Source: Mytilus californianus (Eukaryota > Mollusca > Bivalvia > Mytilida > Mytilidae). From it: DNA of 64,000 nt. The stretch lies in NCBI RefSeq assembly GCF_021869535.1, contig NW_026262701.1, forward strand, positions 51,277,278 to 51,341,277, read 5' to 3'. Shown here piece by piece: positions 32,576 to 44,900 of this stretch. Made by a program: the position numbers and the translations under genes. How positions within the stretch are numbered: position 1 is the stretch's first letter; every line of letters begins with the position of its first letter. Below the pieces are notes generated by a model. That model was not told the DNA's origin, ran no database searches, and worked only from the letters and a program-made list of their open reading frames with translations.

Positions 32576-33025
32576 AGGTTGCACTTTGTAAATACAGCTG
32601 TTTCTCAAACCACGCCTCTTTTGGGGAGATATTTAATATTCATAGATATGTTAATTTGTTAACGTACTGGTTCCCATTTATGATCTCTGTGTTTCATTTC
32701 ATAGAGACATCACTTGGGAATGTAACCAGTATAGAAAAACATGGTAGCGCCTAAATTTTAATTCTTAGGAGGTCCAAAAATGGAGGTAAGGGTAGTATAG
32801 AATTTTAGTATAAGTTTAAACTCTTAGAAGTTCCAGGCATATAAATGTTGAAAATATGCCGCACAGCCCTATATTTTGACCTTTGAATAAAATGGTAGTG
32901 CATATAAACTTTCCGTTCTAGGATATTATTTTTCACGAAACTTCATAGTAAAAGTGTCACAGTTTTAGCCGCAAAGGGAGTTCCTATGGCAAATTGCATT
33001 GTCTATATTTACAGAATTGCAACCT
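32576..33025. mobile_element. Module X, 450-bp inverted-repeat (MITE-like) element
   Basis: X starts AGGTTGCACTTTGTAAATA and ends TATTTACAGAATTGCAACCT, so its termini are inverted repeats of about 20 bp with a few mismatches. Inside the array X is flanked by AT on both sides. It has no coding capacity. Other copies start at 34258, 37170, 38852, 40534, 42216, 43898, 45580, 47268 and 48957 (the last 448 bp). Size, inverted ends and a 2-bp flanking duplication make it look like a MITE. The duplication AT/AT here and GT/GT at the array edges does not fit a fixed TA target. Confidence 0.6.
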
Positions 33026-34257
33026 ATATAGGGTTAAAAATTAGAACATACAGAATTTCACAAAATCTTGTTTATCTCAGATTTTGAAGAATTTAACTCA
33101 AATATGAAGTTTTATAAATATTTCATGAAGATTGAGAAAATCCTGGGCCTAAACTATGATGAGTCAGCATAAATTCACAGTTTACAGTATGCATTGTTTA
33201 CTTAAAGCCCTGAATTAAAAATAAATTCATAATATATGCCTATTTGTAATTTAAATTGTTAAGAAGTGCTTATATTTACTCTTCGCAGTCATTGCAACTC
33301 ATTGATCCTTCTTAAATATTTTAGGTGGGGTGTTTTTGTCCTGTCGATAACCCAAAAGTAAGCTGTAACACCTAAATGTGCTTTTTTGTGACTGCGGCAT
33401 AAAAAGTACAAGCTAGAATTACAAAAAGACCTCAGTAAAACTTACAATAGTGTGTTCTATCCTAAATATGTACCAAATATTCCACATTGCTAGAAACAGG
33501 GAAAAATTTTAGGAAATGTGAGGCCCCAGGGGCAAAAAACAGAGAAAAATGCCTTCCCCTGGGTCATAAAACAGATAATTTAACTTCTAAATGCTATGAT
33601 TTTATTATTTTAAAGGTCTTTTGTAAAGAAAACAATAACTGTGCTAGGAAGTTATGCAAAAATCAGATGTAAGCAGTCATTTCTATCAAACTTTTAGTGA
33701 ATTTATGCACCAGACTGATATCTTCATAAATACAACTTTTGCAAATATGGCTTTGTTTAAACACTTCTAGTTCATATATTAACTAACTTATGTTAGATAT
33801 ATGGTTAGGGATGATACTGTTGTAACATGAATTCTAAACTGACCATTTGAGGCAGAAATTATGAACTTTCATTGACAAATAGGCATACAGTAAGATGTGG
33901 ACTGGAGACACAGGTAGGATTGGATACTTTGTATAATCTTGAATGTTGGAATGATTAACTACTAAACATTACATTTATAGTATTTCAAAATGCTTTCAAT
34001 TTGTTATCAGAATAGTGTCAAACAGGTTTTAGACAGTTCATGTCAGAAAACATGCACATAGGGTAAGCTGGCAATAATTAAAGTCTTGTTTTCAAATTCT
34101 TTAAAAAATTGAAACAGGGGTAGGGGTATATAATGTACTGTCAAAGGAAACTTAGAGTATATGCAGTGATTTCTTTAAGGCTATAATTCTGATAAATAAG
34201 TATTGTTGTGAGAAAAAGTGTTTTTAGAGAGTTTTCTATTTGAAAAAATGTTTGTAT
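33026..34257 (+). repeat. Module Y, 1,232-bp unit core
   Basis: Y begins ATATAGGGTTAAAAATTAG and ends AAAAATGTTTGTAT. It has one hairpin-capable segment (ggccccaggggc with cttcccctgggtc, about 33522-33566). A 61-codon frame (33487-33672, six cysteines) is open in nine of the ten Y copies and shifted in the tenth by loss of one C near 48254. It starts at TTG, not ATG, and is kept because the copies are nearly identical. Ten Y copies are present. Confidence 0.75.
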
Positions 34258-35931
34258 AGGTTGCACTTTGTAAATACAGCTGTTTCTCAAACCACGCCTC
34301 TTTTGGGGAGATATTTAATATTCATAGATATGTTAATTTGTTAACGTACTGGTTCCCATTTATGATCTCTGTGTTTCATTTCATAGAGACATCACTTGGG
34401 AATGTAACCAGTATAGAAAAACATGGTAGCGCCTAAATTTTAATTCTTAGGAGGTCCAAAAATGGAGGTAAGGGTAGTATAGAATTTTAGTATAAGTTTA
34501 AACTCTTAGAAGTTCCAGGCATATAAATGTTGAAAATATGCCGCACAGCCCTATATTTTGACCTTTGAATAAAATGGTAGTGCATATAAACTTTCCGTTC
34601 TAGGATATTATTTTTCACGAAACTTCATAGTAAAAGTGTCACAGTTTTAGCCGCAAAGGGAGTTCCTATGGCAAATTGCATTGTCTATATTTACAGAATT
34701 GCAACCTATATAGGGTTAAAAATTAGAACATACAGAATTTCACAAAATCTTGTTTATCTCAGATTTTGAAGAATTTAACTCAAATATGAAGTTTTATAAA
34801 TATTTCATGAAGATTGAGAAAATCCTGGGCCTAAACTATGATGAGTCAGCATAAATTCACAGTTTACAGTATGCATTGTTTACATAAAGCCCTGAATTAA
34901 AAATAAATTCATAATATATGCCTATTTGTAATTTAAATTGTTAAGAAGTGCTTATATTTACTCTTCGCAGTCATTGCAACTCATTGATCCTTCTTAAATA
35001 TTTTAGGTGGGGTGTTTTTGTCCTGTCGATAACCCAAAAGTAAGCTGTAACACCTAAATGTGCTTTTTTGTGACTGCGGCATAAAAAGTACAAGCTAGAA
35101 TTACAAAAAGACCTCAGTAAAACTTACAATAGTGTGTTCTATCCTAAATATGTACCAAATATTCCACATTGCTAGAAACAGGGAAAAATTTTAGGAAATG
35201 TGAGGCCCCAGGGGCAAAAAACAGAGAAAAATGCCTTCCCCTGGGTCATAAAACAGATAATTTAACTTCTAAATGCTATGATTTTATTATTTTAAAGGTC
35301 TTTTGTAAAGAAAACAATAACTGTGCTAGGAAGTTATGCAAAAATCAGATGTAAGCAGTCATTTCTATCAAACTTTTAGTGAATTTATGCACCAGACTGA
35401 TATCTTCATAAATACAACTTTTGCAAATATGGCTTTGTTTAAACACTTCTAGTTCATATATTAACTAACTTATGTTAGATATATGGTTAGGGATGATACT
35501 GTTGTAACATGAATTCTAAACTGACCATTTGAGGCAGAAATTATGAACTTTCATTGACAAATAGGCATACAGTAAGATGTGGACTGGAGACACAGGTAGG
35601 ATTGGATACTTTGTATAATCTTGAATGTTGGAATGATTAACTACTAAACATTACATTTATAGTATTTCAAAATGCTTTCAATTTGTTATCAGAATAGTGT
35701 CAAACAGGTTTTAGACAGTTCATGTCAGAAAACATGCACATAGGGTAAGCTGGCAATAATTAAAGTCTTGTTTTCAAATTCTTTAAAAAATTGAAACAGG
35801 GGTAGGGGTATATAATGTACTGTAAAAGGAAACTTAGAGTATATGCAGTGATTTCTTTAAGGCTATAATTCTGATAAATAAGTATTGTTGTGAGAAAAAG
35901 TGTTTTTAGAGAGTTTTCTATTTGAAAAAAT

Positions 35932-35950
35932 GTTTGTATATAGGGTTAAA
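35932..35950. other. Y-Y junction lacking X (empty site)
   Basis: The junction reads gtttgtATatagggttaaa. All other junctions read gtttgtAT-X-ATatagggtt, so this one lacks the 450-bp X and one 2-bp AT, 452 bp in all. This is the structure expected of an uninserted or perfectly excised site. The Y copy after it carries private variants (acagagtttcac, cttatttatc). Confidence 0.8.
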
Positions 35951-38900
35951 AATTAGAACATACAGAGTTTCACAAAATCTTATTTATCTCAGATTTTGAA
36001 GAATTTAACTCAAATATGAAGTTTTATAAATATTTCATGAAGATTGAGAAAATCCTGGGCCTAAACTATGATGAGTCAGCATAAATTCACAGTTTACAGT
36101 ATGCATTGTTTACTTAAAGCCCTGAATTAAAAATAAATTCATAATATATGCCTATTTGTAATTTAAATTGTTAAGAAGTGCTTATATTTACTCTTCGCAG
36201 TCATTGCAACTCATTGATCCTTCTTAAATATTTTAGGTGGGGTGTTTTTGTCCTGTCGATAACCCAAAAGTAAGCTGTAACACCTAAATGTGCTTTTTTG
36301 TGACTGCGGCATAAAAAGTACAAGCTAGAATTACAAAAAGACCTCAGTAAAACTTACAATAGTGTGTTCTATCCTAAATATGTACCAAATATTCCACATT
36401 GCTAGAAACAGGGAAAAATTTTAGGAAATGTGAGGCCCCAGGGGCAAAAAACAGAGAAAAATGCCTTCCCCTGGGTCATAAAACAGATAATTTAACTTCT
36501 AAATGCTATGATTTTATTATTTTAAAGGTCTTTTGTAAAGAAAACAATAACTGTGCTAGGAAGTTATGCAAAAATCAGATGTAAGCAGTCATTTCTATCA
36601 AACTTTTAGTGAATTTATGCACCAGACTGATATCTTCATAAATACAACTTTTGCAAATATGGCTTTGTTTAAACACTTCTAGTTCATATATTAACTAACT
36701 TATGTTAGATATATGGTTAGGGATGATACTGTTGTAACATGAATTCTAAACTGACCATTTGAGGCAGAAATTATGAACTTTCATTGACAAATAGGCATAC
36801 AGTAAGATGTGGACTGGAGACACAGGTAGGATTGGATACTTTGTATAATCTTGAATGTTGGAATGATTAACTACTAAACATTACATTTATAGTATTTCAA
36901 AATGCTTTCAATTTGTTATCAGAATAGTGTCAAACAGGTTTTAGACAGTTCATGTCAGAAAACATGCACATAGGGTAAGCTGGCAATAATTAAAGTCTTG
37001 TTTTCAAATTCTTTAAAAAATTGAAACAGGGGTAGGGGTATATAATGTACTGTAAAAGGAAACTTAGAGTATATGCAGTGATTTCTTTAAGGCTATAATT
37101 CTGATAAATAAGTATTGTTGTGAGAAAAAGTGTTTTTAGAGAGTTTTCTATTTGAAAAAATGTTTGTATAGGTTGCACTTTGTAAATACAGCTGTTTCTC
37201 AAACCACGCCTCTTTTGGGGAGATATTTAATATTCATAGATATGTTAATTTGTTAACGTACTGGTTCCCATTTATGATCTCTGTGTTTCATTTCATAGAG
37301 ACATCACTTGGGAATGTAACCAGTATAGAAAAACATGGTAGCGCCTAAATTTTAATTCTTAGGAGGTCCAAAAATGGAGGTAAGGGTAGTATAGAATTTT
37401 AGTATAAGTTTAAACTCTTAGAAGTTCCAGGCATATAAATGTTGAAAATATGCCGCACAGCCCTATATTTTGACCTTTGAATAAAATGGTAGTGCATATA
37501 AACTTTCCGTTCTAGGATATTATTTTTCACGAAACTTCATAGTAAAAGTGTCACAGTTTTAGCCGCAAAGGGAGTTCCTATGGCAAATTGCATTGTGTAT
37601 ATTTACAGAATTGCAACCTATATAGGGTTAAAAATTAGAACATACAGAATTTCACAAAATCTTGTTTATCTCAGATTTTGAAGAATTTAACTCAAATATG
37701 AAGTTTTATAAATATTTCATGAAGATTGAGAAAATCCTGGGCCTAAACTATGATGAGTCAGCATAAATTCACAGTTTACAGTATGCATTGTTTACTTAAA
37801 GCCCTGAATTAAAAATAAATTCATAATATATGCCTATTTGTAATTTAAATTGTTAAGAAGTGCTTATATTTACTCTTCGCAGTCATTGCAACTCATTGAT
37901 CCTTCTTAAATATTTTAGGTGGGGTGTTTTTGTCCTGTCGATAACCCAAAAGTAAGCTGTAACACCTAAATGTGCTTTTTTGTGACTGCGGCATAAAAAG
38001 TACAAGCTAGAATTACAAAAAGACCTCAGTAAAACTTACAATAGTGTGTTCTATCCTAAATATGTACCAAATATTCCACATTGCTAGAAACAGGGAAAAA
38101 TTTTAGGAAATGTGAGGCCCCAGGGGCAAAAAACAGAGAAAAATGCCTTCCCCTGGGTCATAAAACAGATAATTTAACTTCTAAATGCTATGATTTTATT
38201 ATTTTAAAGGTCTTTTGTAAAGAAAACAATAACTGTGCTAGGAAGTTATGCAAAATTCAGATGTAAGCAGTCATTTCTATCAAACTTTTAGTGAATTTAT
38301 GCACCAGACTGATATCTTCATAAATACAACTTTTGCAAATATGGCTTTGTTTAAACACTTCTAGTTCATATATTAACTAACTTATGTTAGATATATGGTT
38401 AGGGATGATACTGTTGTAACATGAATTCTAAACTGACCATTTGAGGCAGAAATTATGAACTTTCATTGACAAATAGGCATACAGTAAGATGTGGACTGGA
38501 GACACAGGTAGGATTGGATACTTTGTATAATCTTGAATGTTGGAATGATTAACTACTAAACATTACATTTATAGTATTTCAAAATGCTTTCAATTTGTTA
38601 TCAGAATAGTGTCAAACAGGTTTTAGACAGTTCATGTCAGAAAACATGCACATAGGGTAAGCTGGCAATAATTAAAGTCTTGTTTTCAAATTCTTTAAAA
38701 AATTGAAACAGGGGTAGGGGTATATAATGTACTGTAAAAGGAAACTTAGAGTATATGCAGTGATTTCTTTAAGGCTATAATTCTGATAAATAAGTATTGT
38801 TGTGAGAAAAAGTGTTTTTAGAGAGTTTTCTATTTGAAAAAATGTTTGTATAGGTTGCACTTTGTAAATACAGCTGTTTCTCAAACCACGCCTCTTTTGG

Positions 38901-41900
38901 GGAGATATTTAATATTCATAGATATGTTAATTTGTTAACGTACTGGTTCCCATTTATGATCTCTGTGTTTCATTTCATAGAGACATCACTTGGGAATGTA
39001 ACCAGTATAGAAAAACATGGTAGCGCCTAAATTTTAATTCTTAGGAGGTCCAAAAATGGAGGTAAGGGTAGTATAGAATTTTAGTATAAGTTTAAACTCT
39101 TAGAAGTTCCAGGCATATAAATGTTGAAAATATGCCGCACAGCCCTATATTTTGACCTTTGAATAAAATGGTAGTGCATATAAACTTTCCGTTCTAGGAT
39201 ATTATTTTTCACGAAACTTCATAGTAAAAGTGTCACAGTTTTAGCCGCAAAGGGAGTTCCTATGGCAAATTGCATTGTCTATATTTACAGAATTGCAACC
39301 TATATAGGGTTAAAAATTAGAACATACAGAATTTCACAAAATCTTGTTTATCTCAGATTTTGAAGAATTTAACTCAAATATGAAGTTTTATAAATATTTC
39401 ATGAAGATTGAGAAAATCCTGGGCCTAAACTATGATGAGTCAGCATAAATTCACAGTTTACAGTATGCATTGTTTACTTAAAGCCCTGAATTAAAAATAA
39501 ATTCATAATATATGCCTATTTGTAATTTAAATTGTTAAGAAGTGCTTATATTTACTCTTCGCAGTCATTGCAACTCATTGATCCTTCTTAAATATTTTAG
39601 GTGGGGTGTTTTTGTCCTGTCGATAACCCAAAAGTAAGCTGTAACACCTAAATGTGCTTTTTTGTGACTGCGGCATAAAAAGTACAAGCTAGAATTACAA
39701 AAAGACCTCAGTAAAACTTACAATAGTGTGTTCTATCCTAAATATGTACCAAATATTCCACATTGCTAGAAACAGGGAAAAATTTTAGGAAATGTGAGGC
39801 CCCAGGGGCAAAAAACAGAGAAAAATGCCTTCCCCTGGGTCATAAAACAGATAATTTAACTTCTAAATGCTATGATTTTATTATTTTAAAGGTCTTTTGT
39901 AAAGAAAACAATAACTGTGCTAGGAAGTTATGCAAAAATCAGATGTAAGCAGTCATTTCTATCAAACTTTTAGTGAATTTATGCACCAGACTGATATCTT
40001 CATAAATACAACTTTTGCAAATATGGCTTTGTTTAAACACTTCTAGTTCATATATTAACTAACTTATGTTAGATATATGGTTAGGGATGATACTGTTGTA
40101 ACATGAATTCTAAACTGACCATTTGAGGCAGAAATTATGAACTTTCATTGACAAATAGGCATACAGTAAGATGTGGACTGGAGACACAGGTAGGATTGGA
40201 TACTTTGTATAATCTTGAATGTTGGAATGATTAACTACTAAACATTACATTTATAGTATTTCAAAATGCTTTCAATTTGTTATCAGAATAGTGTCAAACA
40301 GGTTTTAGACAGTTCATGTCAGAAAACATGCACATAGGGTAAGCTGGCAATAATTAAAGTCTTGTTTTCAAATTCTTTAAAAAATTGAAACAGGGGTAGG
40401 GGTATATAATGTACTGTAAAAGGAAACTTAGAGTATATGCAGTGATTTCTTTAAGGCTATAATTCTGATAAATAAGTATTGTTGTGAGAAAAAGTGTTTT
40501 TAGAGAGTTTTCTATTTGAAAAAATGTTTGTATAGGTTGCACTTTGTAAATACAGCTGTTTCTCAAACCACGCCTCTTTAAGGGAGATATTTAATATTCA
40601 TAGATATGTTAATTTGTTAACGTACTGGTTCCCATTTATGATCTCTGTGTTTCATTTCATAGAGACATCAATTGGGAATGTAACCAGTATAGAAAAACAT
40701 GGTAGCGCCTAAATTTTAATTCTTAGGAGGTCCAAAAATGGAGGTAAGGGTAGTATAGAATTTTAGTATAAGTTTAAACTCTTAGAAGTTCCAGGCATAT
40801 AAATGTTGAAAATATGCCGCACAGCCCTATATTTTGACCTTTGAATAAAATGGTAGTGCATATAAACTTTCCGTTCTAGGATATTATTTTTCACGAAACT
40901 TCATAGTAAAAGTGTCACAGTTTTAGCCGCAAAGGGAGTTCCTATGGCAAATTGCATTGTCTATATTTACAGAATTGCAACCTATATAGGGTTAAAAATT
41001 AGAACATACAGAATTTCACAAAATCTTGTTTATCTCAGATTTTGAAGAATTTAACTCAAATATGAAGTTTTATAAATATTTCATGAAGATTGAGAAAATC
41101 CTGGGCCTAAACTATGATGAGTCAGCATAAATTCACAGTTTACAGTATGCATTGTTTACTTAAAGCCCTGAATTAAAAATAAATTCATAATATATGCCTA
41201 TTTGTAATTTAAATTGTTAAGAAGTGCTTATATTTACTCTTCGCAGTCATTGCAACTCATTGATCCTTCTTAAATATTTTAGGTGGGGTGTTTTTGTCCT
41301 GTCGATAACCCAAAAGTAAGCTGTAACACCTAAATGTGCTTTTTTGTGACTGCGGCATAAAAAGTACAAGCTAGAATTACAAAAAGACCTCAGTAAAACT
41401 TACAATAGTGTGTTCTATCCTAAATATGTACCAAATATTCCACATTGCTAGAAACAGGGAAAAATTTTAGGAAATGTGAGGCCCCAGGGGCAAAAAACAG
41501 AGAAAAATGCCTTCCCCTGGGTCATAAAACAGATAATTTAACTTCTAAATGCTATGATTTTATTATTTTAAAGGTCTTTTGTAAAGAAAACAATAACTGT
41601 GCTAGGAAGTTATGCAAAAATCAGATGTAAGCAGTCATTTCTATCAAACTTTTAGTGAATTTATGCACCAGACTGATATCTTCATAAATACAACTTTTGC
41701 AAATATGGCTTTGTTTAAACACTTCTAGTTCATATATTAACTAACTTATGTTAGATATATGGTTAGGGATGATACTGTTGTAACATGAATTCTAAACTGA
41801 CCATTTGAGGCAGAAATTATGAACTTTCATTGACAAATAGGCACACAGTAAGATGTGGACTGGAGACACAGGTAGGATTGGATACTTTGTATAATCTTGA

Positions 41901-44900
41901 ATGTTGGAATGATTAACTACTAAACATTACATTTATAGTATTTCAAAATGCTTTCAATTTGTTATCAGAATAGTGTCAAACAGGTTTTAGACAGTTCATG
42001 TCAGAAAACATGCACATAGGGTAAGCTGGCAATAATTAAAGTCTTGTTTTCAAATTCTTTAAAAAATTGAAACAGGGGTAGGGGTATATAATGTACTGTA
42101 AAAGGAAACTTAGAGTATATGCAGTGATTTCTTTAAGGCTATAATTCTGATAAATAAGTATTGTTGTGAGAAAAAGTGTTTTTAGAGAGTTTTCTATTTG
42201 AAAAAATGTTTGTATAGGTTGCACTTTGTAAATACAGCTGTTTCTCAAACCACGCCTCTTTTGGGGAGATATTTAATATTCATAGATATGTTAATTTGTT
42301 AACGTACTGGTTCCCATTTATGATCTCTGTGTTTCATTTCATAGAGACATCAATTGGGAATGTAACCAGTATAGAAAAACATGGTAGCGCCTAAATTTTA
42401 ATTCTTAGGAGGTCCAAAAATGGAGGTAAGGGTAGTATAGAATTTTAGTATAAGTTTAAACTCTTAGAAGTTCCAGGCATATAAATGTTGAAAATATGCC
42501 GCACAGCCCTATATTTTGACCTTTGAATAAAATGGTAGTGCATATAAACTTTCCGTTCTAGGATATTATTTTTCACGAAACTTCATAGTAAAAGTGTCAC
42601 AGTTTTAGCCGCAAAGGGAGTTCCTATGGCAAATTGCATTGTCTATATTTACAGAATTGCAACCTATATAGGGTTAAAAATTAGAACATACAGAATTTCA
42701 CAAAATCTTGTTTATCTCAGATTTTGAAGAATTTAACTCAAATATGAAGTTTTATAAATATTTCATGAAGATTGAGAAAATCCTGGGCCTAAACTATGAT
42801 GAGTCAGCATAAATTCACAGTTTACAGTATGCATTGTTTACTTAAAGCCCTGAATTAAAAATAAATTCATAATATATGCCTATTTGTAATTTAAATTGTT
42901 AAGAAGTGCTTATATTTACTCTTCGCAGTCATTGCAACTCATTGATCCTTCTTAAATATTTTAGGTGGGGTGTTTTTGTCCTGTCGATAACCCAAAAGTA
43001 AGCTGTAACACCTAAATGTGCTTTTTTGTGACTGCGGCATAAAAAGTACAAGCTAGAATTACAAAAAGACCTCAGTAAAACTTACAATAGTGTGTTCTAT
43101 CCTAAATATGTACCAAATATTCCACATTGCTAGAAACAGGGAAAAATTTTAGGAAATGTGAGGCCCCAGGGGCAAAAAACAGAGAAAAATGCCTTCCCCT
43201 GGGTCATAAAACAGATAATTTAACTTCTAAATGCTATGATTTTATTATTTTAAAGGTCTTTTGTAAAGAAAACAATAACTGTGCTAGGAAGTTATGCAAA
43301 AATCAGATGTAAGCAGTCATTTCTATCAAACTTTTAGTGAATTTATGCACCAGACTGATATCTTCATAAATACAACTTTTGCAAATATGGCTTTGTTTAA
43401 ACACTTCTAGTTCATATATTAACTAACTTATGTTAGATATATGGTTAGGGATGATACTGTTGTAACATGAATTCTAAACTGACCATTTGAGGCAGAAATT
43501 ATGAACTTTCATTGACAAATAGGCATACAGTAAGATGTGGACTGGAGACACAGGTAGGATTGGATACTTTGTATAATCTTGAATGTTGGAATGATTAACT
43601 ACTAAACATTACATTTATAGTATTTCAAAATGCTTTCAATTTGTTATCAGAATAGTGTCAAACAGGTTTTAGACAGTTCATGTCAGAAAACATGCACATA
43701 GGGTAAGCTGGCAATAATTAAAGTCTTGTTTTCAAATTCTTTAAAAAATTGAAACAGGGGTAGGGGTATATAATGTACTGTAAAAGGAAACTTAGAGTAT
43801 ATGCAGTGATTTCTTTAAGGCTATAATTCTGATAAATAAGTATTGTTGTGAGAAAAAGTGTTTTTAGAGAGTTTTCTATTTGAAAAAATGTTTGTATAGG
43901 TTGCACTTTGTAAATACAGCTGTTTCTCAAACCACGCCTCTTTTGGGGAGATATTTAATATTCATAGATATGTTAATTTGTTAACGTACTGGTTCCCATT
44001 TATGATCTCTGTGTTTCATTTCATAGAGACATCAATTGGGAATGTAACCAGTATAGAAAAACATGGTAGCGCCTAAATTTTAATTCTTAGGAGGTCCAAA
44101 AATGGAGGTAAGGGTAGTATAGAATTTTAGTATAAGTTTAAACTCTTAGAAGTTCCAGGCATATAAATGTTGAAAATATGCCGCACAGCCCTATATTTTG
44201 ACCTTTGAATAAAATGGTAGTGCATATAAACTTTCCGTTCTAGGATATTATTTTTCACGAAACTTCATAGTAAAAGTGTCACAGTTTTAGCCGCAAAGGG
44301 AGCTCCTATGGCAAATTGCATTGTCTATATTTACAGAATTGCAACCTATATAGGGTTAAAAATTAGAACATACAGAATTTCACAAAATCTTGTTTATCTC
44401 AGATTTTGAAGAATTTAACTCAAATATGAAGTTTTATAAATATTTCATGAAGATTGAGAAAATCCTGGGCCTAAACTATGATGAGTCAGCATAAATTCAC
44501 AGTTTACAGTATGCATTGTTTACTTAAAGCCCTGAATTAAAAATAAATTCATAATATATGCCTATTTGTAATTTAAATTGTTAAGAAGTGCTTATATTTA
44601 CTCTTCGCAGTCATTGCAACTCATTGATCCTTCTTAAATATTTTAGGTGGGGTGTTTTTGTCCTGTCGATAACCCAAAAGTAAGCTGTAACACCTAAATG
44701 TGCTTTTTTGTGACTGCGGCATAAAAAGTACAAGCTAGAATTACAAAAAGACCTCAGTAAAACTTACAATAGTGTGTTCTATCCTAAATATGTACCAAAT
44801 ATTCCACATTGCTAGAAACAGGGAAAAATTTTAGGAAATGTGAGGCCCCAGGGGCAAAAAACAGAGAAAAATGCCTTCCCCTGGGTCATAAAACAGATAA

